Below are positions 33,677-42,727 of a stretch of 64,000 nucleotides of DNA, one piece after another. Every line of letters starts with the position of its first letter. Position 1 is the first letter of the stretch. The position numbers and the translations under genes are program-made. Source of the DNA: JACVRW01 sp963765135 (GTDB lineage Bacteria; Actinomycetota; Thermoleophilia; Solirubrobacterales; Thermoleophilaceae); the NCBI GenBank assembly GCA_963765135.1, contig CAVXUX010000005.1, positions 62,001-126,000 of the forward strand, read 5' to 3'. Under the pieces are notes generated by a model. That model saw only the letters and a program-made list of their open reading frames with translations. It was not told the origin of the DNA and searched no databases.

Positions 33677-35850
33677 CGGCAGCGCCCGCCGCGCATCGCC
33701 AGTGAATCGACGGCCACGATCGCCTGCGCCGAGCTGCCGATCTCGACCCGGTAGCAGCCGGGCGCGACCCGCCAGCGGTCGCGGCGGGTGTCCCAGTAGG
33801 AGAACGCGCGCGCGTCGAGGCGGAACGTCACGCGCTTGCTCCGGCCCGGCCGCAACGCGACCGACTCGAAGCCCCTGAGCTGCCGGCGCGGCTGGGCGTG
33901 GCCCGGCCCGTCCGGCAGCCCGAGGTAGAGCTGCGGCACGGCGATGACGGCGCGCCGGCCGCGGTTGCGCACGGTCAGGTCGACGCGCGCGCCGCTGCCC
34001 GCCCGCCGCACGCGCAGGTCCTCGAAGATGTAGCGCCCGTACGAGAGCCCGTGGCCGAACGGGAAGGCCATCCGGAGGCCGCGCTGCTCGAACCAGCGGT
34101 AGCCGACCAGCACGCCCTCGCTGTAGTGGACCTTGTTGGCGACCCCGGGATAGCGCCTGCGGCTCCCCGCGGTGGGCAGGTCGCGCGCTCGCACCGGGAA
34201 GCTCGCGGGCAGCCGCCCGCCCGGGTCCACGTCGCCGAACAGCACCCGGGCGATCGCCGCGCCGCCGCCGCTGCCGGGGTACCAAGCCTCGACGATGGCC
34301 TTGACCTTGTCGCGCCAGGGCGTCAGCACCGGGCCCGCGGTCTCGAGCACGACGATCGTGCGGTCGTTGGCGGCGGCCACGCGTTCGATCAGCTCGTCGC
34401 GCTTCAGGCCGGGCGGGGCGCCGCAGTCGAGTGCCAGGCACGGCTTGTCGGTCCCCTCCCCCGCCGAGTCGGCGACCACCACGACAGCGGCGTCCGCCGT
34501 GCGCGCCACCTCGGCAGCGCGGGCGGGATCGTCGCCGGGGTCGTAGCGCACCTCCACGCCCGGGCCGGCGCGGGTGGCGATCCCCTGGCGCGGGGTGACC
34601 AGCGAGTAGGGCTGCACGTTCGACGAGCCACCGCCGTTCTTGTAGGCGTCGCCGTCGGCGCCGATCACCGCCAGCGACTTCAGCCGCTTCGCATCGAGCG
34701 GGAGCGCGTGGCCGACGTTCTGCAGCAACACGATGCCGGCCTCGGCCAGGCGACGCGCCTCTTGGGCGTGCGCGGTGCGGTCGATGCGCGACTCGTCGTC
34801 GACGTAGGCCGCGCGGTCGAAGAAGCGGTAGGCGAACAGCGTGCGCAGCAGGTTGCGCGCGGCGCGGTCCACCGCCGCCTGGGTGGTGCGGCGGCCGTCG
34901 AGCGCCGCCTGCACCGCCGCCGGCGTGTAGACCTCGCCGCCGTCGAAGTCGACGTACGGGAACGGCTCGAAGTCGAGCCCGGCGCGCAGACCGCTGCCCA
35001 CGTGCTTGGAGGCCCCGTAGTCCGCCAGCACGAAGCCGCGGAAGCCCCAGCGCTTGCGCAGCACGTCCGTCAGCAGCCACCTGTTCTCGCACGCGTGCGG
35101 GCCGTTGAGGCGGTTGTACGAGCACATCACCGAGCCGGCGCGCCCTTCCTTGACCGCCGCCTCGAACTGGGACAGGTAGAGCTCGACGAGCGTGCGCTCG
35201 TCGACGCGGGCGTCGACCTTGTAGCGCGAGCCGGCCACCGCCCCGCCGGGGAGCTCTTGGCCCTCCTGGTTGTTGACCGCGAAGTGCTTGACGTTCGCGA
35301 TCACGCCCTGGGCCTGGGCGCCGCGGATCCACTCCACGCCCATGCGCGCGGTCAGGAACGGGTCCTCGCCGAGGCTCTCGAACGCCCGCCCCCAGAGCGG
35401 CGTGCGGAGCAGGTTGATCGTCGGGGCGTAGACCACGTCGTTGCCCTTCAGCTTGGCCTCGTTGCCGACCAGGGCGCCGTCGCGGCGGGCCAGACGCCGG
35501 TTGAAGCTGGCGGCCAGCGCCAGCGACGACGGCAGGGCCGTGCTCTGGCCCTGCCTCACCCCCACCGGGCCGTCGGTCAGGTAGAGCGGCGGCAGGTCGA
35601 GGCGCGGCACGCCGAGCGCGGCGCCGGTGTGGGTGCCGGCGGCGCCGGTCACGCCCGCGGGGTTGTCGCCGGCGAGCAGGCCGATCCGCTCCGCGGGGGT
35701 GAGCGCGTCGAGCAGCAGGTCCGCGCGCTTGGCGGGCGACAGCGAGGTGTCGCACCACGGGTGGTTGCCGCAGCGTCCGGCAGCTTGCGCCGCCGCGCCC
35801 GGCCACGCGACCAAGAGCATGGCCGCGACAACGATCCAGCGCCCCCTCAC
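33673..35850 (-). CDS. Secreted glycoside hydrolase family 3 beta-glucosidase
   Basis: The 725-residue protein has a signal peptide (MRGRWIVVAAMLLVAWPGAA, cut near AQAAG). The GH3 barrel has NVKHFAVNNQE (KHF at 188-190) and the nucleophile Asp277 in GFVLADYGASKH. The second alpha/beta domain (RLKSLAVIGADGDAYKNGGG) carries the usual acid/base region, and the C-terminus is a fibronectin-III-like domain (ARVDLTVRNRGRRAVIAVPQ). It releases glucose from beta-glucosides outside the cell. The GTG start has a TAGGGT box 9 nt upstream (35860-35865). Confidence 0.9.
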   Translation of the reverse strand: MRGRWIVVAAMLLVAWPGAAAQAAGRCGNHPWCDTSLSPAKRADLLLDALTPAERIGLLAGDNPAGVTGAAGTHTGAALGVPRLDLPPLYLTDGPVGVRQGQSTALPSSLALAASFNRRLARRDGALVGNEAKLKGNDVVYAPTINLLRTPLWGRAFESLGEDPFLTARMGVEWIRGAQAQGVIANVKHFAVNNQEGQELPGGAVAGSRYKVDARVDERTLVELYLSQFEAAVKEGRAGSVMCSYNRLNGPHACENRWLLTDVLRKRWGFRGFVLADYGASKHVGSGLRAGLDFEPFPYVDFDGGEVYTPAAVQAALDGRRTTQAAVDRAARNLLRTLFAYRFFDRAAYVDDESRIDRTAHAQEARRLAEAGIVLLQNVGHALPLDAKRLKSLAVIGADGDAYKNGGGSSNVQPYSLVTPRQGIATRAGPGVEVRYDPGDDPARAAEVARTADAAVVVVADSAGEGTDKPCLALDCGAPPGLKRDELIERVAAANDRTIVVLETAGPVLTPWRDKVKAIVEAWYPGSGGGAAIARVLFGDVDPGGRLPASFPVRARDLPTAGSRRRYPGVANKVHYSEGVLVGYRWFEQRGLRMAFPFGHGLSYGRYIFEDLRVRRAGSGARVDLTVRNRGRRAVIAVPQLYLGLPDGPGHAQPRRQLRGFESVALRPGRSKRVTFRLDARAFSYWDTRRDRWRVAPGCYRVEIGSSAQAIVAVDSLAMRGGRCR

Positions 35851-35873
35851 AGGAGCGGGACCCTATCGCGGAC

Positions 35874-36947
35874 TCAGAGCCAGCCGCGCTCGGTGGCGAT
35901 CAGGACGGCCTGCGCCCTGTCCACCGCTCCGAGCTTCGCGTAAGTGTTGTGCAGGTGCGTGCGCACCGTGCTCGTGGACAGCTCGAGCTCGTGCGCGATC
36001 TGCTTGTAGACCTTGCCCTCCGCGAGCCGCTTCAGCACCTCGACCTCGCGCGCCGACAGCGGACACGGATCGACGTTGCGCTTGGCCTGGCCCGAGCCCT
36101 GCGGCAGCTCGTACATGACCTCGCGCAGCTGGTCGGTGCTCAGGTCGACGGCGTGCGCCGCCGCGAGCAGCTCCTTGGGGTTGACCGGCTTGCCGTGCCC
36201 GTAGTGGGCCAGCATGTCGGCCAGGCGCACCAGGGCGGGCTCGCCCTCGGCGTCGTCGGCGTGGTGGCGCTCGATCGCCATCGCCAGCCGGTTCGGCAGC
36301 GCCCAGCGGCGCGCGAGCACTCCGCCGACCAGCGCGTGGTCCACGCCCAGCTCGAGGCGCTCCTTGTGCAGGCGCTCCTCGGGGGTGCGGGCGTTGCCGT
36401 GGATCTGCGACGGGTAGCCCGGATAGGCGTGGCTCAGGACCAGCTTGCCGATGTCGTGCAGCAGCGCCGAGCAGAGCAGCTCGTCGCGGTCTTCGTACTC
36501 GAGCTCGCGGGCAAGCCGGTCGGCCGCCGCCTGGGTGGCGACGGCGTGCAGCCGGAAGCGCTCGGGCATCAGGTCCCAGCCCGGCGTGCGCTCGAAGAAG
36601 TCGAATGTGGCGGCACGCGACGCGAGCGTCTCCACGCCCTCGGGCGAGAGGATCTCGATCGCCTCCGGAATGCTCGCGATCTTGCCCTTCTTGCGCTGGG
36701 AGTTGCGGTTCGCGATGCGCAGCACCGTGATCACCAGCGCGACGTCGGACTCGACGGCCGCCACTACCTCGCCGACCGACGTGCGGTCCTCGCGGACCAC
36801 TCGCAGCACGCGGTCGCGCGACTCAGCGAGCGCCGGGAAGGCCTCCAGTGCGTCGAAAGCGGCGGTCAGGCGACGGCCGTGGCCTTCGCCATGCGGCGAG
36901 ACCGCCGGCTCGAGGCCGGCGGCAGTGGTGGTGGCGGCAGCTGGCAT
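35874..36947 (-). CDS. HDOD domain fused to LuxR-type DNA-binding domain
   Basis: Residues 30-240 form an HDOD domain: EVVAAVESDVALVITVLRIA, ILSPEGVETLASRAATFDFF and LLCSALLHDIGKLVLSHAYP, retaining an HD pair (LLHDIGK) and a later ERHH. Residues 285-357 are a LuxR/GerE helix-turn-helix (PLSAREVEVLKRLAEGKVYK, ELSTSTVRTHLHNTYAKLGA). HDOD proteins usually act in signalling without DNA binding, so this is a one-piece sensor-regulator. It lies just upstream of the GH3 gene on the same strand (24 bp), but that gene has its own -10 box. Confidence 0.85.
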   Translation of the reverse strand: MPAAATTTAAGLEPAVSPHGEGHGRRLTAAFDALEAFPALAESRDRVLRVVREDRTSVGEVVAAVESDVALVITVLRIANRNSQRKKGKIASIPEAIEILSPEGVETLASRAATFDFFERTPGWDLMPERFRLHAVATQAAADRLARELEYEDRDELLCSALLHDIGKLVLSHAYPGYPSQIHGNARTPEERLHKERLELGVDHALVGGVLARRWALPNRLAMAIERHHADDAEGEPALVRLADMLAHYGHGKPVNPKELLAAAHAVDLSTDQLREVMYELPQGSGQAKRNVDPCPLSAREVEVLKRLAEGKVYKQIAHELELSTSTVRTHLHNTYAKLGAVDRAQAVLIATERGWL

Positions 36948-37001
36948 GTGCGGTCACCTTGGCTATCGGCAATCGCGGACCAACGCTTGAGAGGCGGGAA
37001 A

Positions 37002-38267
37002 TCAGCCGCCAGAGGCTTTCTTGAGGGCAGAATCGATGCGAGCCAAGGTCTCCTCCCGTCCCAGTGCGGCCACCGACTCGAAGATGCCCGGCGAGACCGT
37101 CGTGCCGGCCACCGCCACGCGCACCGGCTGGAAGACCTCCTTGGCCTTCACGTCGAGGCGATCGACCACGCCCCGCAGCGCCTGCTCGACGGTCTCGACG
37201 TCGAACGGCTCGGCCTGCTCCAGCGCCTGCCGCGCCTCGCGCAGGCGCTCCGGAGCGCCGTCGCCCATCACCTTGGCCCAGGCCTGCTCGTCGAAGTCGC
37301 GACGCTCGACCAGGAAGCCCGCCAGCGGCCAGAAGTCGGCGAGCGTCTGCATCTTGTCCTGGCTGATCGCCACGGCCTCGATCGGCAGCTCTCGGCCGGT
37401 GACCTGCTCCAGGCGCGCCTTCAGCTCCTCGACCGAGAGCTCGCGCAGGTAGCGGCCGTTCATCCAGCGCAGCTTCTGCTCGTCGAACACCGCCGGGTTC
37501 TTCGACACGCGCGACAGGTCGAAATGCTCGATCAGCTCCTCGGTGGTGAAGAACGTGGTCGACTCGTCGTAGCCCCAGCCGAGCAGGGCGATGTAGTTGC
37601 GCACCGCCTCGGGCAGGTAGCCGGCGGCGCGCAGCTCCTGGACCGACGCGGCGCCGTGGCGCTTGGAGAGCTTCTTGCCGTCGGGGCCGTGCAGCAGCGG
37701 CAGGTGCGCGTACGCGGGCGGCTCCTCGCCGAGCGCGCGCAGGATCATCACCTGGCGCGGAGTGTTCGAGATGTGGTCCTCCCCGCGCACGACCTGGGTG
37801 ATGCCCATGTCGCGGTCGTCGACCGCGACCGCGAGGTTGTAGAGCGCGCTGCCGTCCGAGCGGCGGATCACGAAGTCCTGGATCGCCGAGTTGGGCGTGG
37901 CGATGTCGCCGCGGATCCGGTCGTGGATGACCGTCTCGCCCTCGTCCGGCACGCGCAGGCGCACCGCGCCGTCGTCCTCGTAGGCGTGCCCGCCGGAGAG
38001 CAGCTGCTCGATCGCCTCGGTGTGCTGCGGCGCCCGCTCGGCCTGCGAGAACGGGCCCTCGTCCCAGTCGAGCTCGAGCCAGCGCAGGGCGTCCAGGATC
38101 TGCTCGACGTTCTCGGGCGTGGAGCGCTCGCGGTCGGTGTCCTCGATGCGGAGCACGAAGGTGCCGCCCTGACCGCGGGCGAGGAGCCAGTTGTACAGTG
38201 CCGTCCTCGCGCCGCCGATGTGCAGCACGCCGGTAGGTGATGGCGCGAAACGCAGTCTCGTCGACAC
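37002..38267 (-). CDS. gltX: Glutamyl-tRNA synthetase
   Basis: This class I synthetase of 421 residues has the HIGH-type motif PTGVLHIGGARTALYN at the N-terminus and the KMSKS-type loop GKKLSKRHGA. The anticodon-binding domain is at the C-terminus. It is shorter than the common 460-490 residues. With GatCAB encoded in the same window, it may be the non-discriminating type that also charges tRNA(Gln). The GTG at 38265-38267 (VSTRLRFAPSPTG) was chosen because the protein family begins here. A CATAGT box lies 7 nt upstream. Confidence 0.92.
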   Translation of the reverse strand: MSTRLRFAPSPTGVLHIGGARTALYNWLLARGQGGTFVLRIEDTDRERSTPENVEQILDALRWLELDWDEGPFSQAERAPQHTEAIEQLLSGGHAYEDDGAVRLRVPDEGETVIHDRIRGDIATPNSAIQDFVIRRSDGSALYNLAVAVDDRDMGITQVVRGEDHISNTPRQVMILRALGEEPPAYAHLPLLHGPDGKKLSKRHGAASVQELRAAGYLPEAVRNYIALLGWGYDESTTFFTTEELIEHFDLSRVSKNPAVFDEQKLRWMNGRYLRELSVEELKARLEQVTGRELPIEAVAISQDKMQTLADFWPLAGFLVERRDFDEQAWAKVMGDGAPERLREARQALEQAEPFDVETVEQALRGVVDRLDVKAKEVFQPVRVAVAGTTVSPGIFESVAALGREETLARIDSALKKASGG

Positions 38268-38289
38268 GATGTCGACTATGTCATCAGAA

Positions 38290-38308
38290 CGCGGGCAGGA
38301 TGCCCGCG
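38290..38308 (+). promoter_or_regulatory. Hairpin in the nfo 5' region
   Basis: cgcgggca and tgcccgcg form a perfect 8-bp stem with loop gga between the divergent gltX and nfo starts. GGAGGT follows directly, 12 nt before the nfo ATG, so the stem could influence initiation or protect the 5' end. Confidence 0.35.
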
Positions 38309-38325
38309 GAGGTACAAACCTTGCG

Positions 38326-39195
38326 ATGCTAATCGGCGCCCACGTCTCTACGGCCGGCGGCCTCGTGGAGGCGCACCGGCGCGGTGTCGAGCGCGGGTGC
38401 GACGCGATCCAGGTCTTCAATCAGTCGCCACGCATGTGGAGACCCACCCGCTGGAAGCCCGACGACGTGGCGGAGTTCCTCGAGCTGATGAAGGACGGAC
38501 CGATCGAGTCGGTCACGATCCACGCCGTCTACCTGATCAACCCGGCCACCAAGGACCGCGACATGCGCCGCAAGTCGGCCGACTCGCTGATCCACGCGCT
38601 GCGCATGGGCGACGAGATCCGCGCGGACGGCGTGGTGATCCACCCCGGGTCGACCGTCGGCGAGCCGCACGAGGAGGCGCTGGCGCGCGCCGGGGAGATG
38701 TTCGAGCACGCGCTGGCGGAGTCGGACACCTGCCGCCTGCTGCTCGAGAACACCGCCGGGGCGGGCAACACGCTCGGGCGCTCCTTTCGCGAGCTGCGCG
38801 ACCTGGTCGACCTCGCCGGCGGCCACAAGCGGATCGGCATCTGCCTCGACTCGTGCCACATGCTCGCCAGCGGCTTCGACATCCGCACCGCCGACAAGCT
38901 CACCGACGTGCTGGACAGCTGCGGGAAGCTCGTCGGCATGCGCCGGCTGCGCTGCCTGCACATGAACGACTCCCAGGCGCCGCTCGGCTCGAACCGCGAC
39001 CGGCACGCTCCGCCCGGCGACGGCGAGCTGGGACCGCGCGGCTGCGGCGCGTTCCTGTCCGAGCCGCGCTTCGAGAAGCTGCCGGTCCTGTTCGAGGGGC
39101 CCGGGGTAGAGGGCAAGGCGCCGGCGAAGGTCGACATCGACCGCATGCGCGAGCTGCGCGCCAACGGTCTGCGCTCGCGCAAGCGGCGGCGCTAG
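38326..39195 (+). CDS. nfo: Endonuclease IV (AP endonuclease)
   Basis: This 289-residue TIM-barrel enzyme cuts DNA at abasic sites in base excision repair. It starts MLIGAHVSTAGGLVEAHRRG and has the metal ligands spread through IHAVYLINPA, GVVIHPGSTVGEPHEE, LLLENTAGAGNTLG, GICLDSCHMLASGFD and LRCLHMNDSQAPLGSNRDRH. The protein ends LFEGPGVEG and a basic tail, RSRKRRR. All zinc-binding His, Glu and Asp positions appear kept. It is divergent from gltX. Confidence 0.93.
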   Translation: MLIGAHVSTAGGLVEAHRRGVERGCDAIQVFNQSPRMWRPTRWKPDDVAEFLELMKDGPIESVTIHAVYLINPATKDRDMRRKSADSLIHALRMGDEIRADGVVIHPGSTVGEPHEEALARAGEMFEHALAESDTCRLLLENTAGAGNTLGRSFRELRDLVDLAGGHKRIGICLDSCHMLASGFDIRTADKLTDVLDSCGKLVGMRRLRCLHMNDSQAPLGSNRDRHAPPGDGELGPRGCGAFLSEPRFEKLPVLFEGPGVEGKAPAKVDIDRMRELRANGLRSRKRRR

Positions 39196-40495
39196 CGGAT
39201 CTTCACGCTGGCCCTGAACACCCGCGTGTTCGCCCCGGCGGTGAACTGCTGCGCCGTGTTGCCGCGGCCGAGCGAGACGGCGATCCGCAGCCGGCCGCGC
39301 CGGCTCGACCTGAGCTGGCGCGTCTTCCCGCGGATCGTGACCGAGTACGTGTGGCGGGGGGCGTAGACAGCGGGCGTGGTGACTGTCGCGCTGCCGCTGC
39401 CGGACAGCGTGAAGCCGCGCCGGTCGGCCTTGGCCAGGCGGCTGAACTCCATCGCCGGGCGCTTGACCTGCACGCGTCCAGCCGTAGACCGAGTAGGTCG
39501 GCTCGGCCGCGGTGAACGTCACGCGCGCGGGCGGCTTCGAGCCCCGGTGGAAGCGCTTCATGATCGCCGGCAGCGTCTGCTTGAGCCCGCGATTCCAGTA
39601 GGCCCAGAGGTGATGGCCGGGGCCGTAGTTGTCGTAGGTGTGCGGGATGCCAAGGTCGAGCAGCCGCTGGTGGAGGCCTTCGGCCATCAGGAAGACGCCG
39701 GTTTCGGTGACGTCGACGTTCGGGCCGCCGCCGAACGGACCGCCGGGCTGGCCGTTGCCCGTCCGCAGCCACAGCGCCAGCCCGCGCAGGTTCTCGGCCA
39801 GGTCGTAGGGGTCGTGGGCGCGCCAGCGCACCTCCTGGGTCGCAAAGCGGCCCCCACAGCGAGCCGGGCGGGCCGCCGTCGTTGGCCGACAGCGAATCGA
39901 TGATCGGCGGGCCGATCCCGGGCGGCGTGGTGGGGTCGACGGCCCCGGACAGGCTCAGCGCCGACGTGAACAGGTCGGGGTGGCGGGTGGCGTAGGTGAA
40001 CGTGCCGAAGCCGCCCATAGAGAGGCCGGCGATGGCCCGCTCGCGGCGCACGTCGAGCGTCCGGTAGTGGCTGTCCACCCATGGGATCAGCCGCTTGATG
40101 TGCCAGTCCTCCCAGCGCGGCAGCCCGCCCGCGCCGTTGTTGAACCAGTTCGTGTAGAAGCCGCCGCGGCCGCCGTCGGGCATCACCACGATCAGCGGCA
40201 GGTTCGCCGTCAGCTGCTCGGCCTCGCCCTGGCCCGCGCTCGTCCAGGAGGTCTGGTCGCCGCTCGCGCCGTGGAGCAGGTAGAGCACCGGGTAGTGGCG
40301 CTCCCCGCGGGGGTCATAGCCCGCCGGCAGCAGGATGCGCACCTTGGTCGGCGCGGCCAGGGCGGAGGTCTTGAACGTGAGCTCCTGGAGCCGGGGGGAC
40401 AGCCGCTCGGTGCCGAGCAGCTGCGGGTCCTGGGCGGCGGCCGCGGGCGCGGCCAGCGCGAGCGACGCGGCGAGTGTGAGCAGGCGCAGCTTCAT
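39192..40495 (-). CDS. Secreted esterase, esterase-D/mycolyltransferase-like (two frameshifts)
   Basis: The signal peptide MKLRLLTLAASLALAAPAAA precedes an alpha/beta hydrolase of the PF00756 type: YPVLYLLHGASGDQTSWTS, VVMPDGGRGGFYTNWFNNG and the nucleophile elbow AGLSMGGFGTFTYA. The catalytic His is likely in NYGPGHHLWAYW. A C-terminal beta domain follows (FTLSGSGSATVTTPAVYAPR). Two extra bases, near 39860 and 39480, break the frame; the total is 3n+2. The ATG overlaps the stop of the SDR gene (ATGA). It is the last gene of a three-gene operon. Confidence 0.75.
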
Positions 40496-41295
40496 CCGAT
40501 TCGGCACGATTGTCCCCCGTCCACCGGCAGCAGGGCGCCGGTGATGAACCGGGCCTCGTCGGAGGCGAGGAAGACCGCGGCGTTGGCCACGTCCCAGGCG
40601 CTGCCCATGCCGCCCTTGAGCGGCACGGCCTCGTTGCGCGCCTCGGCGTAGCGGTCGCGGTCGATGCCGAACTCGCGCGCCACCGCGTCGACGCCCATCG
40701 GCGTGTCGATCAGCCCGGGCATGAGCGTGTTCACGCGGATCCCGACGGCGGCGTAGTTCTGGGCCAGCGACTGCGTGAGCGCGTTGAGAGCCGCCTTCGA
40801 CATCTTGTACGCCAGCGGCGGGTTGCCGAGGCCCGTGGTCGTGGCGCACACGGCCGCGATCGACGAGACGTGCGTGATCGCCCCTCCCCCCTGCTCGCGC
40901 ATGGCCGGCACGGCCGCCTTGGCGAGCATGGCCGCGCTGCCGGCGTTCACGCGCATGATGCGCTCCCAGGCCTCCATGTCGAGGTTCTCGGCCCAGCCGT
41001 CGCCGGTGCCAGTGCCGACGTTGTGGTGCAGCACGTCGACGCGCCCGTGGCGCTCGAGGCAGGTCGCGACGATGCGCGCGCAGTCGTCCTCGACCGCCAC
41101 GTCGGCCTCGACGACGCTGGCGCGCTCGCCGATCGTCTCGGCGGTCTCGCGGGCCGAGGCCTCGTCGCGATCGGCCAGCAGCACGGTCGCGCCCTCGCGG
41201 GCGAAGGCGATCGCCGTGGCGCGGCCGTTGCCCATGCCCTGACCCTCGCTCTGGCCGGCGCCGGTCACGACCGCGACCTTGCCCTGCAGTCTCAC
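40492..41295 (-). CDS. Short-chain dehydrogenase/reductase
   Basis: This 267-residue SDR starts VRLQGKVAVVTGAGQSEGQG, with the cofactor motif TGAGQSEGQGMG that favours NAD(H), since an acidic residue follows strand 2 in LLADRDEAS. The catalytic residues are Ser in THVSSIAAV and the YKMSK pair. It ends TGALLPVDGGQSCRIG. The GTG start overlaps the stop of the CMD-domain gene and its stop overlaps the esterase start, so the three are translationally coupled. The substrate is unknown. Confidence 0.88.
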   Translation of the reverse strand: MRLQGKVAVVTGAGQSEGQGMGNGRATAIAFAREGATVLLADRDEASARETAETIGERASVVEADVAVEDDCARIVATCLERHGRVDVLHHNVGTGTGDGWAENLDMEAWERIMRVNAGSAAMLAKAAVPAMREQGGGAITHVSSIAAVCATTTGLGNPPLAYKMSKAALNALTQSLAQNYAAVGIRVNTLMPGLIDTPMGVDAVAREFGIDRDRYAEARNEAVPLKGGMGSAWDVANAAVFLASDEARFITGALLPVDGGQSCRIG

Positions 41296-41825
41296 CCGGC
41301 CGAGTCGCGCGCCCGGGTGAGCTGCTCGGGATCCAGCGGCGCGTCCGGCTCGAGGCCCGTGCTCGCGATCAGCATCGCGATCGCCGTGTAGTTGCCGATC
41401 ACCAGCAGCAGCTCGACGACCTGGCGGGTGCCGAGGCGCTCCACGGCCTCGGCGACCTGCTCCTCGGACGCGGCCCCCTCGTTGACGGCCGTGCGGGTGA
41501 AACGCAGGACGAGCGACTGGTCGGCGTCGAAGGCCGGGTCGTCGTCGCGGCCGGCCTGGATCGCGTCGATCTGAGCGCCGGTGGCGCCGACCGCGCGAGC
41601 GATCGGGTCGTGCTGGACCCACTCGTAGTCCGAGCCGACCTGGCGCGCGACCTGCAGGATGGCCAGCTCACGCAGGAGCGGATCGAGCTCCAGCTGGGTG
41701 AGCAGCGCGCCGCCGTAGCCGAGCCAGGGGCCATAGGCGCTCTCGGCGTGAGCGACCATGCGGAACAGCTTCAACGGCGCCGGATCGGAGCCAGGGCTGG
41801 GCTCGGCAAGCGGGAGTCGTGGCAT
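41292..41825 (-). CDS. Carboxymuconolactone decarboxylase-like protein
   Basis: This 177-residue all-helical protein is of the CMD/AhpD superfamily: FRMVAHAESAYGPWLGYGGA, RELAILQVARQVGSDYEWVQ, HDPIARAVGATGAQIDAIQA and VVELLLVIGNYTAIAMLIAS. The CxxC pair of AhpD peroxidases is absent; the EWVQH motif is that of the larger uncharacterised subgroup. It is the first gene of the CMD-SDR-esterase operon, with a TAGGCT box 6 nt before its ATG. Confidence 0.82.
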   Translation of the reverse strand: MPRLPLAEPSPGSDPAPLKLFRMVAHAESAYGPWLGYGGALLTQLELDPLLRELAILQVARQVGSDYEWVQHDPIARAVGATGAQIDAIQAGRDDDPAFDADQSLVLRFTRTAVNEGAASEEQVAEAVERLGTRQVVELLLVIGNYTAIAMLIASTGLEPDAPLDPEQLTRARDSAG

Positions 41826-41855
41826 GAGGGCAGCCTATTCGGGTAGCCACTGCAC

Positions 41856-42305
41856 ATGACCGAGAAGGCGGCTTTCAACGCAGAGGAATGGTCCACGGTG
41901 GTCGAGGCGCCGGCGCTGGTCGCCCTGAGGGTGGTCGCCGCGGACCGTGGCGGAACGATTCGGGAGAGCCTGTCGCTGGGACGGGCGTACGCCGAGGCGC
42001 GCAGCGACGGCTCGGGGCTGTTCGGCGAGATCGTGTCGTCCGCGCCCCAGGTCGACCCGAGCGAGCTGAAGGATCCGGGCGCGCTGCCGCAGCGAGCCGA
42101 GTCCGCGGTGCGCGAGGCGCTCGCACTGCTGGAGCAGAAGGCAACGCCCGAGGAGGTCGAGGCCTACCGGGACTTCCTGCTGAAGGTCGCGGAGACGGTG
42201 GCGCGCGCGCACAAGGAGGGCGGTTTCCTCGGCATCGGCGGCAAGGAGATCAGCGAGAGCGAGCAGGCGGCCCTCGACGAGATCACGGCGTTGGTGCGCG
42301 GCTAG
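41856..42305 (+). CDS. Conserved hypothetical protein
   Basis: This is a soluble, mostly helical 149-residue protein starting MTEKAAFNAEEWSTVVEAPA with the central GGTIRESLSLGRAYAEARS and the C-terminal GGFLGIGGKEISESEQAALD. No catalytic motif is evident. Its stop overlaps the stop of the convergent Cys-rich gene by two bases. It is divergent from the CMD operon with about 30 bp between start codons. I do not know its function. Confidence 0.6.
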   Translation: MTEKAAFNAEEWSTVVEAPALVALRVVAADRGGTIRESLSLGRAYAEARSDGSGLFGEIVSSAPQVDPSELKDPGALPQRAESAVREALALLEQKATPEEVEAYRDFLLKVAETVARAHKEGGFLGIGGKEISESEQAALDEITALVRG

Positions 42306-42700
42306 AGCTCGTCGCGGAGGTCGAACGACTCGTCGAAGTCCTCGATCTCCGGCTTGCGGAAGAAGTCGGGGTTCACGCAGTCGAAGGCCTCGGTGTAGCC
42401 GTCGTAGGCGCGCTCCACGGTCGCTCGGCACTGCGGGAGGGGCAGGCCGGTCATCTTGACTCCGCCGAAGCCGTGGCGGGTGCGCTCGGCCTGTTCGAAC
42501 AGCTCCACGTCGATCTCGCCGCGGAAGACCTTGTTCATGCAGCCCATGAAGCGGCTGCCGGTCTCCTCGTCGTCGTACAGGTAGAGGTACTGGCACCCCG
42601 ACGCGATGCAGCCGGACGGGTGGACGACGCGGTCGCAGAACGAGCAGCACTGTCTGCACTCATGCAGCTCTGCCGACGTTCTGGCGGGTATGGGCGCCAC
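42302..42700 (-). CDS. Cys-rich hypothetical protein, probable metal binder
   Basis: The 132-residue protein has cysteines at about 15, 18, 19, 22, 31, 36 and 54 (ECRQCCSFCDRVV, PSGCIASGCQYLYLY, FMGCMNKVF) and two more near 90 and 106 (PLPQCRATV, EAFDCVNP). The spacing C-x2-CC-x2-C followed by C-x4-C suggests a zinc ribbon or Fe-S site. The GTG start has a TACACT box 6 nt upstream (42707-42712). It lies between dnaE and an unknown gene and is not part of a recognisable operon. No family name can be given. Confidence 0.6.
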   Translation of the reverse strand: MAPIPARTSAELHECRQCCSFCDRVVHPSGCIASGCQYLYLYDDEETGSRFMGCMNKVFRGEIDVELFEQAERTRHGFGGVKMTGLPLPQCRATVERAYDGYTEAFDCVNPDFFRKPEIEDFDESFDLRDEL

Positions 42701-42727
42701 TCGGAAAGTGTAGTAGCGCGCGGTGGC

